A stretch of 64,000 nt of DNA from Semisulcospira habei (GCA_036245525.1 BTPG01000002.1:127393076-127457075), one strand, 5' to 3'. Positions 54,056 through 64,000 are shown, numbered from the stretch's first letter. Notes: a model not told the origin generated them from the letters alone. Program-made: numbers and translations.

Positions 54056-54269
54056 TTGACTCATTCTACCCCAGACACACCAGAGGAAGATAAGGTTCGA
54101 CCATGATAGTTCAAGGGTGATGCCAGAATAGCTTGGCGCCCATGGGCGCCAAGCTATTCTGGCATCACCCTTGAACTATCATGGTCGATCTGTGTCCTGC
54201 ACTGCAATGCAGTCTTCAGAGGACAACGGCAAAATTTAAGGATTTCTGTGTTGGGGTAGAATGAGTTAA
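54056..54269. mobile_element. HP-A hairpin MITE (A1 type)
   Basis: It runs from TTGA to TTAA. Outer CTCATTCTACCCCAGACACA and TTGGGGTAGAATGAG. The hairpin around GGCGCCCATGGGCGCC is perfect. Confidence 0.9.
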
Positions 54270-55240
54270 ATAGAACTTAAACTTTTCATCCACCTAACAG
54301 GTGAATCTTTTCATATTTGACCTTTTAGATTTGCAATTAAAAAAATTCAAGATTACAATTGTTCGAGTCAGTATACCTGACATTTTCTCTCGAACGTTTG
54401 GTACTTAATTTCCTTTTCTATCCTGTACTTTTATTTCTTACAGACATTATCTATACCATTCATTCCAAGTGCAGTTTCATAATGTACTCTGAACAGGCAA
54501 TTTGCGTTTTTTTTTAAATGTTGTTTTAAAAAATATTGTGTACATTGTTTTTTTCTGACGGCATAATCAACTGAGCTGTCATGCTGATGATAACTTCTCT
54601 TAGGTAAAGTGCGTCGCAAAGATAAAAATCCCATGCGGATCCGAAAACAACCCCAAACTTTTCAACTGCTGATTTTTTTTCATCTTCTCTGTAGACTAGA
54701 ATTACTGACAGTTTCATACTACTGAGCGACCTGTTCGTCATAAGTTGCATAGATTGAAAAGGCTGGAAATAAATTCAGCCATCTTCTTCTTCTTCTCGAA
54801 CGCTGTCACACTTGGAGTTTGGCTCTCAAAATGAAATCTGTGGTCTTCTGTAGCGCCTCCACAAGCCCGTACAGTTTCAGTTCAGCCATTATTTGTTCCA
54901 TTAGTAGTGGTTTTTTTTTTTTTTTCATGGGCCGAGCGGACATTATCATCGACAATAATAATAATATAATAATAATATTGCTGCAGCGATGTGTGTCAGT
55001 GACTGAATTTTGCAATAAAAGTATTTTATTTGTTAAACAACGTGAGATTTAGGTAAATTACTCATTAGTTTGATCGCCTTTATATATTTTATTTATGAAT
55101 TTGAATGGTGTCGTCAAACGACCGCAAAGGCACCATCTCTGCAAAGAAACAAAATGAGTCGAACTGTATATAGCAATTTGAAACAGGAAACAGGAAACTA
55201 ACCGAAGGAAAACACGAAACACATCATTCTCATGAAACTG
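54270..55240. other. Intronic, nothing recognised
   Basis: AT-rich. AATAAT tracts at 54950-54985 and a T-run at 54910-54925. Confidence 0.5.
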
Positions 55241-55366
55241 CAAAATAAAATAAAATAAAATAAAATAAAATAAAATAAAATAAAACAAAACAAAAAACTG
55301 AAGTAAGTAAAAAAAATAAAAATAATAAAGCACGTAATATAACAATAAAATAAAATAAAATAAAAG
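55241..55366. repeat. (AAAAT)n microsatellite
   Basis: AAAAT blocks at 55241-55290 and 55346-55366 with an A-rich spacer. Confidence 0.9.
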
Positions 55367-55568
55367 TCAACGACAAATAAATTCTAATTTTTATCATAAC
55401 AGTAAACTTCGGATAGTACAAATCGTCATGGGACCCACATTTTCCTGTCTGTTTTACGCGAAGTTTATTTTACGCGAAGTAATTAATATGGGGACATGTG
55501 CGTAGAAAAACTCTCGTCGGGACCTCTGAAGGATTGTTGCGATATCCCACCTTTTCTACAAGCAAAAT

Positions 55569-55807
55569 TTAACCCCTTAACTGCGGGGGCAAAAAGAACG
55601 CTTCCAAGCTGCAAGAGACACAAATCCTCATGAGCCCCCGCAATCGCGGGGGCTCATGAGGATTTGTGTCTCTTGTTAGTCTTTATGTCTAATTTTTTGG
55701 GTTGTTGCCCCATTTACAGGAGCGTTCTTGACGCGAATATCGATCAAATGTGCAGTCTTTTTCAGACGCGAAATTCGTGATAAGTGGCATGACGGAAAAG
55801 GTGTTAA
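55569..55807. mobile_element. HP-B MITE, complete, in FoxL1 intron 2
   Basis: TTAACCCCTTAACTGCGGG at the left and GGCATGACGGAAAAGGTGTTAA at the right. The hairpin at 55611-55677 has arms CAAGAGACACAAATCCTC with exact complement and lies about 200 bp downstream of exon 2's donor in transcript orientation. Confidence 0.9.
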
Positions 55808-55855
55808 CGTCTTCTTCTTATTATTAGTAGTCTGATTACGAATCAAGGCATATTA

Positions 55856-56443
<588 letters not shown>

Positions 56444-56698
56444 CTTACGCTCCGGTGCGTTTTTGATGGCCATCGCGATGAGGGCAATGTATGAGTAGGG
56501 CGGCTTCTGCGGCTGTTCTCGTCTATGCAGCTCTTCCATCATTCGCAAGGCGTAGGCGCGGTTTAGATCCAGGCCGCCGTGGGGGGAGTAATAGAGAGAG
56601 TAAGGGTGGGGCGCGGGGCTGTAAGGCTGGGAGTAGAACCCTGTGGCCGCCCGCAGGCTGGGGAGGGTGTAGGACAGCAGGCTGTCCTGGCAATTCAT
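56444..56698 (-). CDS. FoxL1: FoxL1-type forkhead transcription factor, exon 1 (N-terminal)
   Basis: This exon encodes residues 1-85, starting MNCQDSLLSYTLPSLRAATG and reaching the forkhead start PQKPPYSYIALIAMAI and KNAPERK before donor GTTGGT. I chose the ATG at 56698 because the sequence after it reads like a conserved N-terminus rich in Tyr, Ser and Pro (YSPHGGLDLNRAY, MMEELHRREQ). Its context (TCCATGA) is weak. The frame is open further upstream to 56809, and a possible acceptor (TTTATTCAG, before 56752) would make the segment 56752-56699 5' UTR or a short N-terminal extension. Exons 1, 2 and 3 together give 486 residues, within the size range known for invertebrate Fox proteins. FoxL1 neighbours FoxC, FoxF and FoxQ1 in many lophotrochozoans; none of these is in this window. 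Confidence 0.88.
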
Positions 56699-56924
56699 GG
56701 AGTTGAGGTGGTTGTTGCCAATAATTGAAAAGCAAGTATAAATTAGCGGGGACTGAATAAATAGATTGACTCGTTGACGATGTTTTATAGGCCTGCAATG
56801 AAATAACAAGAATATTCACTTTGGTTTTTCTCAGCATCTAATGAATGTGACGATACCATACTTAACCATTTGCTTGTCGGCAGTTTTTTTTTCCCCTGTT
56901 GATTCTGTTTTGTTGTTGTTTTTT

Positions 56925-57132
56925 TTAAACTCATGGTACGAAATACCCACATTTTGGAGTTATCCTCTGAGGACTGCATTACAGTAATTCAGGAGACAAA
57001 TCGACCACGATAGTTCAAGGGTGGTGGCAGAATAGCTTGGCGTCTATAGGCGCCAAGCTATTCTGCCACCACCCTTGAACTATCAAGGTCGAGCCATATC
57101 TCGCTGTGGTATGTCAGGGCGGAATGAGTTAA
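56925..57132. mobile_element. HP-A hairpin MITE (A1 type)
   Basis: TTAA ends. The hairpin carries the GGTGGCAGAATAG variant on both arms, a paired change relative to GGTGCCAG. Confidence 0.85.
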
Positions 57133-57273
57133 CCGTTGTCTTCGTTTGTTGCGTTCACTGTAATTTAAAAAAAAATTATTATTATAATTATTATTTGCAG
57201 TTTATTTGTTTTGGTCTGCGGGGATTTCAGTGTTTGGTGCTTTCCGGTATCTAGTTCTTTATGTAGCGCGAGA

Positions 57274-57392
57274 TGAACCCTTTTAGCCCCGGGAACCCTG
57301 CAGCAGGACTCGATGGATTGATCACGATAATTCAAGTCTAGTGCTGTAGGAATCATCGCGACAAAAACCGCTACCGACACGCAAAGGGTTGA
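57274..57392. mobile_element. Chimeric element: HP-A left half joined to HP-C right half
   Basis: The left 70 bp (TGAACCCTTTTAGCCCCGGG to ATAATTCAAGTCTAGTGC) is HP-A of A3 type. The right 45 bp (AGGAATCATCGCGAC to ACGCAAAGGGTTGA) is HP-C. The junction is at about 57343-57348. Confidence 0.8.
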
Positions 57393-57537
57393 TTATGGTG
57401 TCACACGTATCGACTGTAAGAGTGTACGTGGGTGTGTCTGTTCACTGTTTCGTTGACCCCCAAAATCAGAAACTTATCTTATCGTGAGTGTAGGAAAGAG
57501 AACACACAACTGTCTTGATGTGACATGTCGCTGCAGC

Positions 57538-59459
57538 ATAACCCTTCAGCGCCAAGGTTCCATTGCTCAAATTTTGGAGGTGTTGCCTAACGACTGTGCA
57601 CCTGCAGCAGGAGATAATAAAATAATAATAATAATTACGGTATTTATAATGCGCTTATCTTATAATAATTATAACTCTAAGCGCACACTCACAACTCGCG
57701 CACGCATGCGCACGCTTTAGACAATGACTCACGTACCACAAACAGTGAAATACATTACGACGGTCAGCTTGGGGTGGGGAGTGCGGTGATATAGTGCTAA
57801 AACTGTTGAAAGAGGTGAGTTTTGAGGGCGGACTGGAAGGAGGAGAGAGAGTGTTTCTGACGGAGAGAGAGTGGGAGAGTGTTCCAGATGGATGGACCGT
57901 AGACGGAGAAGGAGCGGGGACCGAAAGTGTTAAGTTTGGTGCGAGGGATGTGGAGGCGGAGAGGGTCGGAGGCAGAGCGGAGGGAGCGGGAAGGTGTGTA
58001 GGGGTGAAGTAAGTTGGAGAGATAGGCAGGAGCGCAGTTGTTCAGGGATTTGTAGCAGAGAGACAGAACTTTGTATTGGATGCGTTGGGGGATGGGGAGC
58101 CAGTGAAGGAGTTTGAGCAGGGGTGTGATGTGGTCGGATTTTTTCTTTCTGAGGACGAGGCGGGCAGCATTGTTCTGGACGCGTTGGAGAGTGAAGATGG
58201 TGGATTGAGGGAGACCGGAAAGGAGAGAGTTGCAATAGTCGATGCGAGATAAGATGAGAGAGACAGCAAGTTTGGTGGCAGCTTCGGTAGTGAGGTATTT
58301 TCTGATCTGACTGATGCGGCGAAGGTGGAAATAGCATGCCTGGGTCGTGGCGGAGACGAAGTTGGTCATGGACAGAGAGGAATCGAGGATGACGCCGAGG
58401 TTCTTGGCCGAGTCAGAGAGGGAGATGGGGGTGCTATCGAGTTGAAGGTGGAGAGAGGGAGGGAGCTGGGAGAGTTTTTGGCGAGTGCCTACCAGCATGG
58501 CTTCCGTTTTGTCATCGTTCAGTTTCAGCTTGTTTGCTGTCATCCAGTTTTTCACGTCTTTGTAGCAGTCAGCCGTGCGAGTCAGTAGTGACTGAGTGTT
58601 GTCGAGTTTGTCTTTGTCTTGCAGTTGTGAGTCGTCAGCGTAGAGGTGGTGGTGTATGCGGTGAGACTGGATGATGTTGGACAGAGGAGAGGTGTAGAGT
58701 GTGAAAAGGACCGGGCCCAGGACGGACCCCTGTGGAACTCTGCATGAGAGCGTTACCGGGTTGGAAGAGACGCCGTTGATGGTGACGGACTGCTGTCTGT
58801 CAGAGAGGTAGGAGAGAAACCAGGAGTGAGCAGAGTCAGTGATGCCGAAGGAGTGGTGGAGTCGGTGGAGGAGGATAGAGTGGTCTATAGTGTCAAAGGC
58901 GGCAGAGAGATCGAGTAGTGTAAGAAGGGAGATGTTGCCAGAGTCAGTGGAGAGAAGCAGCTCGTTTAAGATATGTAGAAGGGCTGTTTCAGTGCTGTGA
59001 TGTTTGCGATAGGCAGACTGGAATGGACTGAGGAGGTTGTTGTCGGTGAGATGGAGGTTGAGCTGGTTGAGAACAACCTTCTCAAGAAGCTTGGACAGGA
59101 AAGAGAGATTGGAGACTGGGCGATAGTTCTTGAGTTCGTTTGGGTCGAGGTTGTGTTTTTTGAGGAGAGGACGGACGATGGCGGACTTGAAGATATCGGG
59201 GACGGAGCCGTTTTCTAGAGATGCGTTGATGATGTCGGTAATGAAGGGTAGAAGTTTTGGAAGGCCGTCACGGTAGAGAGAAGCTGGGAGGGGGTCAAGT
59301 TCGCAGGTTTTGAAGGGCATGGATTGATCATGATGATTCAAAGGTAGTGCCAGATGAGCTTGGCGCCTGAAGGCGCCAAGCTCATCTGGCACTACCCGCC
59401 TTGAATGATCATGATCTATGAGTCCATCTCCTGCAGGGTCCCGGGGCTAAATGGGTTAA
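57538..59459. mobile_element. HP-A element (A3 type) interrupted by a LINE
   Basis: The left part 57538-57615 ends CTGCAGCAGGAGAT. The right part from about 59319 resumes GGATTGATCATGATG, with the complete hairpin (GGCGCCTGAAGGCGCC) and right terminus GGCTAAATGGGTTAA. Together they make one element of about 220 bp. Confidence 0.85.
57616..59318 (-). mobile_element. 5'-truncated LINE, reverse transcriptase frame intact (CR1/L2-like)
   Basis: An uninterrupted minus frame from about 59318 to a stop at 57797 gives roughly 506 residues. In order it shows KTCELDPLP, IVRPLLKKHNLD and LKNYRPVSNLSFLSKLLEKVV, then SAYRKHHSTETALL, DLSAAFDTIDHSILL, GVPQGSVLGP-type (here RVPQGSVLGPVLF), the catalytic HLYADDSQL, LKLNDDKTEAMLV, KNLGVILDSSLS, and the C-terminal WNTLPLSLR and FQSALKTHLFQ. 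These are reverse transcriptase motifs 0 to 9 and the C-terminal block of CR1/L2-like elements. The endonuclease is absent through 5' truncation, so it cannot move alone. A 3' UTR of about 180 bp with an (AAT)n tail ends at 57616. The intact frame suggests a young insertion. Confidence 0.9.
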
Positions 59460-59656
59460 ACTCACGTTTAAAGAACTTCAGACCGGAAAGCACCAAACAA
59501 ATCCCTGCAAACCAACAACAAATAGACAGCAAAACAAACAAACAAACAAACAAAAAAACAACCCCAAAACACCCAAACCCCCCCCCCCCCCAAAAAAAAA
59601 AAAAAAAAAAAAAAAAAATTATAGCGAACGCACCAAACGAAGACAACCATCCGGCA
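59460..59656. other. Low-complexity spacer
   Basis: AAAC repeats, a C-run and an A-run of about 28 (59593-59618). No gene. Confidence 0.8.
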
Positions 59657-59877
59657 GGTAACTCATTCAGCCCGCGAGACAAACCACAGCGAGATATGGC
59701 TCGACCATGATAGTTCAAGGGTGGTGACAAAATAGCTTGGCGCCTACAGGCGCCAAGCTATTCTGCCACCACCCTTGAATTATCATGGTCGATCTGTCTT
59801 CTGAATTTTAATGCAGTCCTCAGAGGATAACTCCAAAATGTCGCTATTTCGTACCGGCCTCGGGCACAATGAGTTGA
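59657..59877. mobile_element. HP-A hairpin MITE (A1 type)
   Basis: Left GGTAACTCATTCAGCCC and right ATGAGTTGA. The hairpin has an arm change GTGGTGACAAAATAG against CTATTCTGCCACC. Confidence 0.8.
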
Positions 59878-60118
59878 AAAAAAAAAACCCAACAACAACT
59901 CGCACGAAACCCAGCAACAGTAGGCCTACATTATTACAGCGGCGTGTACTGAGAGCCGGAATGTAAATTTTACAATTTCTAATTGCTGATGCGCTGATGC
60001 TGGCAACTTCGGTCGCCAAACGCTTTATCTGTTCTGGACTGAGAATGTTCTGGAATGCAGTCTTCAGAGGACCGTTTTGGACTGAGTTGCACTGACATCT
60101 GCCGTTGCGGCACTTAGT
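59878..60118. other. Spacer with A1 flank fragment
   Basis: GGAATGCAGTCTTCAGAGGAC at 60052-60072 is an HP-A1 flank block without its hairpin. The rest is plain. Confidence 0.5.
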
Positions 60119-60252
60119 TTAACTACCCGCTATAATTCATGAGACCATGATAGTTCAAGGGTGGTGGCAAAATAGCTTGATGCCTCACTATAGGCGCCAA
60201 GCTATTCTGCCACCACCCTTGAACTATCATGGTCGAGTCAGAACACAATAAA
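60119..60252. mobile_element. HP-A element, shortened flanks
   Basis: TTAACTACCCGC at the left. The hairpin at 60143-60234 has an insertion in the loop (TGCCTCACTATAGGCGCC). The right terminus is lost. Confidence 0.75.
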
Positions 60253-60324
60253 AGTCAGTGCAAGTCGAGGGAAAAACAATTACGGCATCACAAACGACAA
60301 GAATAAACATCATCAGTCACTGAG

Positions 60325-60440
60325 TCGGTTTGCACGCAGCCGACAGCCAAGCGCGCACGTGTCCTCCGACCGACGTCGGCTGCAGTTGGCCTGCGCACAA
60401 TTGTGCGCGGGCCGACTTCCGCCGTTGTCGGCCCGAAGTC
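60325..60440. repeat. HP-F hairpin, diverged
   Basis: GACCGACGTCGGCTG, GCGCACAATTGTGCGCGGGC and GTCGGCCCGAAGTCCTTTTG share blocks with 47096-47190. Confidence 0.6.
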
Positions 60441-60547
60441 CTTTTGATATATGGAAGGTGATGCGACCGTGACAACGCTGTACTTTCTCCTCAGTCGGGA
60501 GGCAGCCCGAGTTGTGACATGGCAATACATAGTGCCGACTGAATTGA

Positions 60548-60615
60548 TACACGCGTGCTGGTCTGTAATTTTAGACCATATGTCGTAAGGTCTAAAATCA
60601 CAGACCAATACACGC
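60548..60615. repeat. HP-J hairpin
   Basis: ATACACGCGTGCTGGTCTGTA pairs with ACAGACCAATACACGC. Inner TTTTAGACCATATG and GGTCTAAAA. Confidence 0.8.
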
Positions 60616-60956
60616 TTGTTGAAATATTATTCTTCCCTTTCCCTCCCCCCCAAAAAAAAAATTATAAAAAAATAATAATTTTAAAAATGCACGACCACAC
60701 ACCACGGCTGTACGTAAGGCAATGCCGATGTCGGCTGTGTAAAGTATCAATGTCTTTGAACGCGCATTATTTTATATTTTTATACATATATAAAAAATAA
60801 TTATTCCTTAAATTGAGCTTCAAATATCATTAACCAATCAGTGTAATATGAAATATAAGACCACAACAAACAAAGAAACCCACAAAACTACAACAAGCAA
60901 CTCGCATGACGGCCATGACCAATCCGCGCACTCAGTATCCGCTGTCGTGTACTTAC
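60616..60956. other. Intergenic or intronic, nothing recognised
   Basis: A- and T-rich. Confidence 0.4.
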
Positions 60957-61130
60957 AGGGAGTAGTCATAGTGAATCCTGTGTAGTAGCCGCCATCAGCA
61001 TCGATGCCTTGCAGTTAGAACTCACACTCAAACAGTACTCTCCGAGAATGTTTTGTTACACAAGTCAGATAAAAGTCAGCACACATTCAGCAAACCATCA
61101 CTGACTCAATTCTCAAGCTGTGCAGCCTCC
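60957..61130 (-). other. Possible FoxL1 5' untranslated exon
   Basis: On the minus strand a consensus donor GTAAGT (60956-60951) follows CTATGACTACTCCCT. Joining it to the acceptor before 56752 would make a 5' leader with a 4.2-kb intron. No coding continuity exists in the right phase, so it would be non-coding. The assignment rests on one donor site and upstream promoter-like motifs. Confidence 0.3.
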
Positions 61131-61419
61131 GTCCGTACGGATGCAGAGGTGTACAAACAACTGGCGAGTATGCGCAGAAACTCTTCCCCTTTTCAATTTT
61201 TTTCGACGGAGCAACGTTGAATCTGGCTACCGACCGTGCGTACATACAGCACTGACTTCAGTGATCCCTGAGGGGCATTCAACTTCTCACGTCAGGGATG
61301 ACTGCGTGCTAATAGCTTGGAGGCCGATCGCTGGCTAGCCACCTTGCCACAATAGACCCCATTACCTCCAATTAGGAGAGAGCAGCTTGCCCTTTGTCAC
61401 CCTGCGCACCCGGATTACG

Positions 61420-61470
61420 CAGCTTGTGGGCGGAGCCAAGTAAAACCCCGTCAGCCAATGAGAAATGAGC
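61420..61470 (-). promoter_or_regulatory. GC box and CCAAT box upstream of the possible 5' exon
   Basis: GTGGGCGGAGCC (about 61427-61438) and AGCCAATGAG (about 61453-61462) lie 300-350 bp upstream of the candidate exon in minus orientation. This is suggestive only. Confidence 0.25.
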
Positions 61471-61581
61471 ATGGAAAAGTTGCTTTTCTTGGTCAATTAT
61501 CGGTGGGAGGTTTCATGTACCATTGCTTGTTTCGGCGGTTGAAGTCTTTTACTGAAAAGCCACGCTCTTGCCGAGGGCGTC

Positions 61582-61648
61582 TGCAAGAGGCGTAGATTCT
61601 CATGCGCCCCTGCAACTGCAGGGGCGCATGAGAATCTGCGCCTCTTGG
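61582..61648. repeat. HP-B hairpin
   Basis: TGCAAGAGGCGTAGATTCTC pairs with GAGAATCTGCGCCTCTTG. Centre GCGCCCCTGCAACTGCAGGGGCGC shows compensated changes on both arms. Confidence 0.9.
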
Positions 61649-62079
61649 ATATAGGCTGCATCATCCACATTTGCAGTTTTCATCTCTTCTCCTCCCGCCG
61701 AGGAAGTTTGTCTCCCAATGATCTGTGACTTGACTGTGACATGACTCGCTATGAGAAGATTGACGCTAACAGCTCAGCGGTGTGAGGGCGGGAGGAAGCG
61801 TAGGCTGAAACCCTGCCATGGTCTCCTCCATTTGAGGAAGACCAACAGGTTTGAGTTTCGGCCGTTCTTTTGGCCCGCAAGAGGAAAAAGTCATTCATGC
61901 ACCATTACGAGTTGCATCATGCGTCATTGAGGCTGATGTACAAGACGGAAGATTCTTGTCGAGTGAACGAGAAACGAGTTTACGAAGACACTGAGTACAC
62001 ATGAAACAAACTGCAGGCTGGTGTGAGACGCCGGATTGAACTATGTTTAGAAAAGCATGGGTGCAGTGTAGTGGTTGCT
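61649..62079. other. Intergenic, nothing recognised
   Basis: Plain sequence. Confidence 0.5.
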
Positions 62080-62600
62080 GGACCAAAAAGGTGACTGCCA
62101 AGGTGTAACTTGAAATGCAGACGGCGAGAAACACACTTAATTTAATTTGAACTCATTCTACCCCAGACACACCACAGCAAGATAATGATCGACCATGATA
62201 GTTCAAGGGTGAGGCCTGAATAGCTTGGCGCCTATGGGCGCCAAGCTATTCTGGCGTCACCCTTGAACTATCATGGTCGATCTGTGTCCTGCACTGCAAT
62301 GCAGTCTTCAGAGGACAACGGCACAATTTTGGGATTTGGTTGTTGGGGTAGAATGAGCTAATTAGAAAAGACAGTTACAACACTATTAATATTTCGAGTA
62401 TCATTACACTTCTTCAAAATAGACAAACAAGTATGGCCGGCCTCCTCCATTTGAGAAAGACAAACAGGCTTGTGTTGTGTGCTCTATCAGTACTTGTTTT
62501 GTCAGTTTGTTTGTCTATTTTGAAGAAGGGTATTTACCCGAACTATTTATACATTATGTTGTAACTGTCTTTTCTAAGCGTGTTTCTTTCTCCGTCGGGT
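62080..62600. repeat. HP-I palindrome, copy 2, diverged and interrupted
   Basis: Left arm pieces GACCAAAAAGGTGACTGCC and CAAAATAGACAAACAAG, right arm GTTTGTCTATTTTGAAGAAGG and CTTTTCTAAGCGTGTTTC, match 26280-26600. An HP-A copy sits in the left arm. Confidence 0.75.
62148..62358. mobile_element. HP-A hairpin MITE (A1 type) nested in HP-I
   Basis: Outer CTCATTCTACCCCAGACACA and TTGGGGTAGAATGAG. The terminal sites have decayed to TGAA and CTAA. The hairpin is intact apart from GAGGCCTGAATAG. Confidence 0.85.
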
Positions 62601-62872
62601 AATTCTCAGTGGTTGCTTGATCGCGGTACATGCGATTTGTCTTAATGATGTATACTCCCCCACCCGGGTTTGCCCTGGGGGACTTGGGTGGGATTAACTA
62701 CTTTTTAGTTCCCAGGGTCACCCTGGTCAGCCCCGCAGGGTGGGTTTTCCCCTCTATTCTGGGGCAGGTGTTTCTGTCTACCCTTGGCCGTCCACTCACC
62801 TGTATTTCTTTTTTTTTAAACTCTCCCAACTGTCTGCGCATCCTGTAGCTCTTGATACTGGATGTGTGTTGC
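62601..62872. other. Intergenic, nothing recognised
   Basis: Plain sequence. It ends with the left target duplication of the LINE below. Confidence 0.4.
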
Positions 62873-63201
62873 ATGGCTATCACCTACTGACCTGACCGGA
62901 GCAGGTCAGTAGATATCTTCCGAATACGCCGCACCAGCCAAAGTAACAAACTAGACTGGCATCTCCACACCAAGTTTGGAATTGGCCAGTCAGACCAGTG
63001 CCCATGCAACTCTGGTAGCATGTGTGACAACAGACCACGTGCTACAGACCTGCCCCACGTTCACAACCCTCAGACGGAGACACTGGTCGGAAGAGAGGTG
63101 TCCCGCAAGCTCTACGGAGGTCTGGAGGACCTGCGGCGCACGGCAGCATTTCAGAGGAGACCGGGCTGTCCATTTAAAGAGTGTTCGAGGAAGAAGAAGA
63201 A
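62873..63201 (+). pseudogene. 5'-truncated LINE, C-terminal fragment
   Basis: Frames contain TTDHVLQTCPTFTTLRRRHW and KLYGGLEDLRRTAAF, end blocks of a widespread invertebrate LINE reverse transcriptase C-terminus. A frameshift separates them. The 3' end is (GAA)n. Identical GGATGTGTGTTGC flanks at 62860-62872 and 63202-63214 form a 13-bp target duplication. Inactive. Confidence 0.85.
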
Positions 63202-63282
63202 GGATGTGTGTTGCTAAATGGTCTTAGGGTTTATTTAGCGTATTAGACCGGCTGGCGACATACGTTCAATATTCTGTTTATT

Positions 63283-63314
63283 CCCCCCCCCCCCCCCCCC
63301 CACACACACACACA
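63283..63314. repeat. C-run and (CA)n
   Basis: About 18 C followed by a CA repeat. Confidence 0.9.
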
Positions 63315-63390
63315 TGCAGTGCAGGCACGTCCTGAGAAAGTCTTGTTGCTTTCGGGACGTTAAGCAATGTACAACTGACCAACCAAGATG

Positions 63391-63468
63391 TATACTGACG
63401 AGCAAAAGAAATGCGACATTTTTTTTTTACATTAAAAAAATGTTGAATTTCTTTTGCTCGTCAGTATA
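63391..63468. mobile_element. HP-H mariner-like MITE, copy 3, shortest
   Basis: Ends TATACTGACGAGCAAAAGAA and TTTCTTTTGCTCGTCAGTATA, a 78-bp near-perfect palindrome. Confidence 0.8.
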
Positions 63469-63549
63469 CTTACAGAAACATGTCATATAAATTTTCAGAT
63501 TTAGAATAAATAAATAAATAGCAGAGGAATTCCAGTTATTTCTTGCCTC

Positions 63550-63763
63550 TTACTTACTTACGCCTGTCACCCCTACCCGGGTATAGGCCGTCGACGAGAG
63601 ACCTCCAGCAACTCCTGTCCTGTGCTTCTCCTTCGATTCTACTCCAGGTGGTTCCCAGTCTCTTGATGTCTGCTTGGAGGTCTCGACGCCAGGAGTTTCT
63701 CGGCCTACCTCTTTTCCTCTTTCCCTGGGGGTTCCATGACAATGCCTGCCTAGTGATACTGGA
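63550..63763 (-). pseudogene. 5'-truncated LINE, twin of 41763-42500
   Basis: A 214-bp insert whose sequence matches the last 200 bp of the LINE at 41763-42500 without a difference I can see. It encodes WNPQGKRKRGRPRNSW to the stop. Flanked by a 12-bp duplication ATTTCTTGCCTC (63538-63549 and 63764-63775). The TTAC/GTAA tail is at 63550-63562. Confidence 0.92.
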
Positions 63764-63803
63764 ATTTCTTGCCTCGCTGCGTGCATTTTACACGCTTGGA
63801 GCC

Positions 63804-63846
63804 CCCCCCCCCCCTCTTTTTTTCGGGGGGGGAGGGGGGGGGGGAG
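63804..63846. repeat. C-run, T-run, G-run palindrome
   Basis: C-runs followed by TCTTTTTTTC and G-runs. Self-complementary. Confidence 0.85.
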
Positions 63847-63892
63847 GTCTTGAGTATGTCATATTCTACATGCTGATTAGTGACGGTGGAAA

Positions 63893-63981
63893 TTAACTCA
63901 TTCAAGGAGCGCCGCATCGATAGGTGCGGAAGTGTCAATTCGCAGCTGCTCAGTGATGCGGTGTACCTTGAATGAATTTAA
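63893..63981. mobile_element. HP-D element
   Basis: TTAACTCATTCAAGGAGCGCC at the left and GGTGTACCTTGAATGAATTTAA at the right. Inner GCCGCATCGATAGG. TTAA at both ends. Confidence 0.75.
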
Positions 63982-64000
63982 ACATAAAGCTACTGACATC

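Noticed and set aside
57794..59218. Plus-strand frames of 70-90 codons
   Set aside because: Antisense shadows of the LINE reverse transcriptase.

Overview
This window looks like nuclear DNA of a lophotrochozoan animal, most likely a mollusc and possibly a gastropod. The support is one intron-split FoxL1-type forkhead gene, tRNA-derived SINEs, 5'-truncated LINEs of several kinds, very abundant microsatellites, and no prokaryotic operon structure. The species assignment is inference.

The only gene I can call firmly lies on the minus strand at 50022-56698 (exons 56698-56444, 55999-55880 and 51107-50022). It encodes a 486-residue forkhead factor best matching FoxL1. A possible 5' untranslated exon with a promoter-like region lies at about 60957-61470. 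A GC-rich open region of unknown nature (4547-2985, minus, one in-frame stop) and a promoter-like, CpG-rich patch at 5140-5660 are weaker gene candidates. No rRNA, CRISPR array or true tRNA gene was seen.

Nearly everything else is repeats. The dominant feature is a swarm of short palindromic elements (named HP-A to HP-E here) that start and end at TTAA with a shared terminus TTAACYCWTT. They differ in the hairpin they carry. HP-A (about 210 bp, about 30 copies) has a hairpin arm containing AGCTTGGCGCC. HP-B (about 180-270 bp when complete, about 38 copies or fragments) has a roughly 67-bp hairpin with an arm containing CTCATGAGGATCTATG. HP-C (about 75-100 bp) has arms containing TCGCGATGATTCC. 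HP-D (about 75-115 bp) and HP-E (about 80-105 bp) are rarer. The TTAA site plus CCY end is what is known for piggyBac-type elements, so these are probably non-autonomous MITEs. They are nested, abut at a single shared TTAA, recombine into chimeras, and occur with their hairpin deleted.

Other repeats are unrelated hairpins (HP-F, J, K, M, N, Q, R), mariner-like MITEs (HP-H), a 240-bp palindrome (HP-I), a Harbinger-like pair (406-915 and 52867-53412), a 1.36-kb foldback (33062-34424), LINE copies (33490-33786, 39345-41280, 41763-42500, 57616-59318, 62873-63201, 63550-63763), SINEs (4877-5053, 6658-7066, 38182-38488) and two large minisatellites (42-bp unit at 1219-2562; 36-bp unit at 41568-43112).

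Layout: 1-9.7 kb holds the Harbinger-like element, the 42-bp minisatellite, the GC-rich open region and a SINE. 9.7-38 kb is intergenic DNA with hairpins and microsatellites. 38-43.4 kb is a nested LINE/SINE/minisatellite cluster. 43.4-50 kb is hairpin-dense. 50-61.5 kb is the FoxL1 locus with hairpins in both coding introns and a LINE upstream. 61.5-64 kb is again repeats. Coordinates of repeat ends are read by eye and may be off by a few bases.
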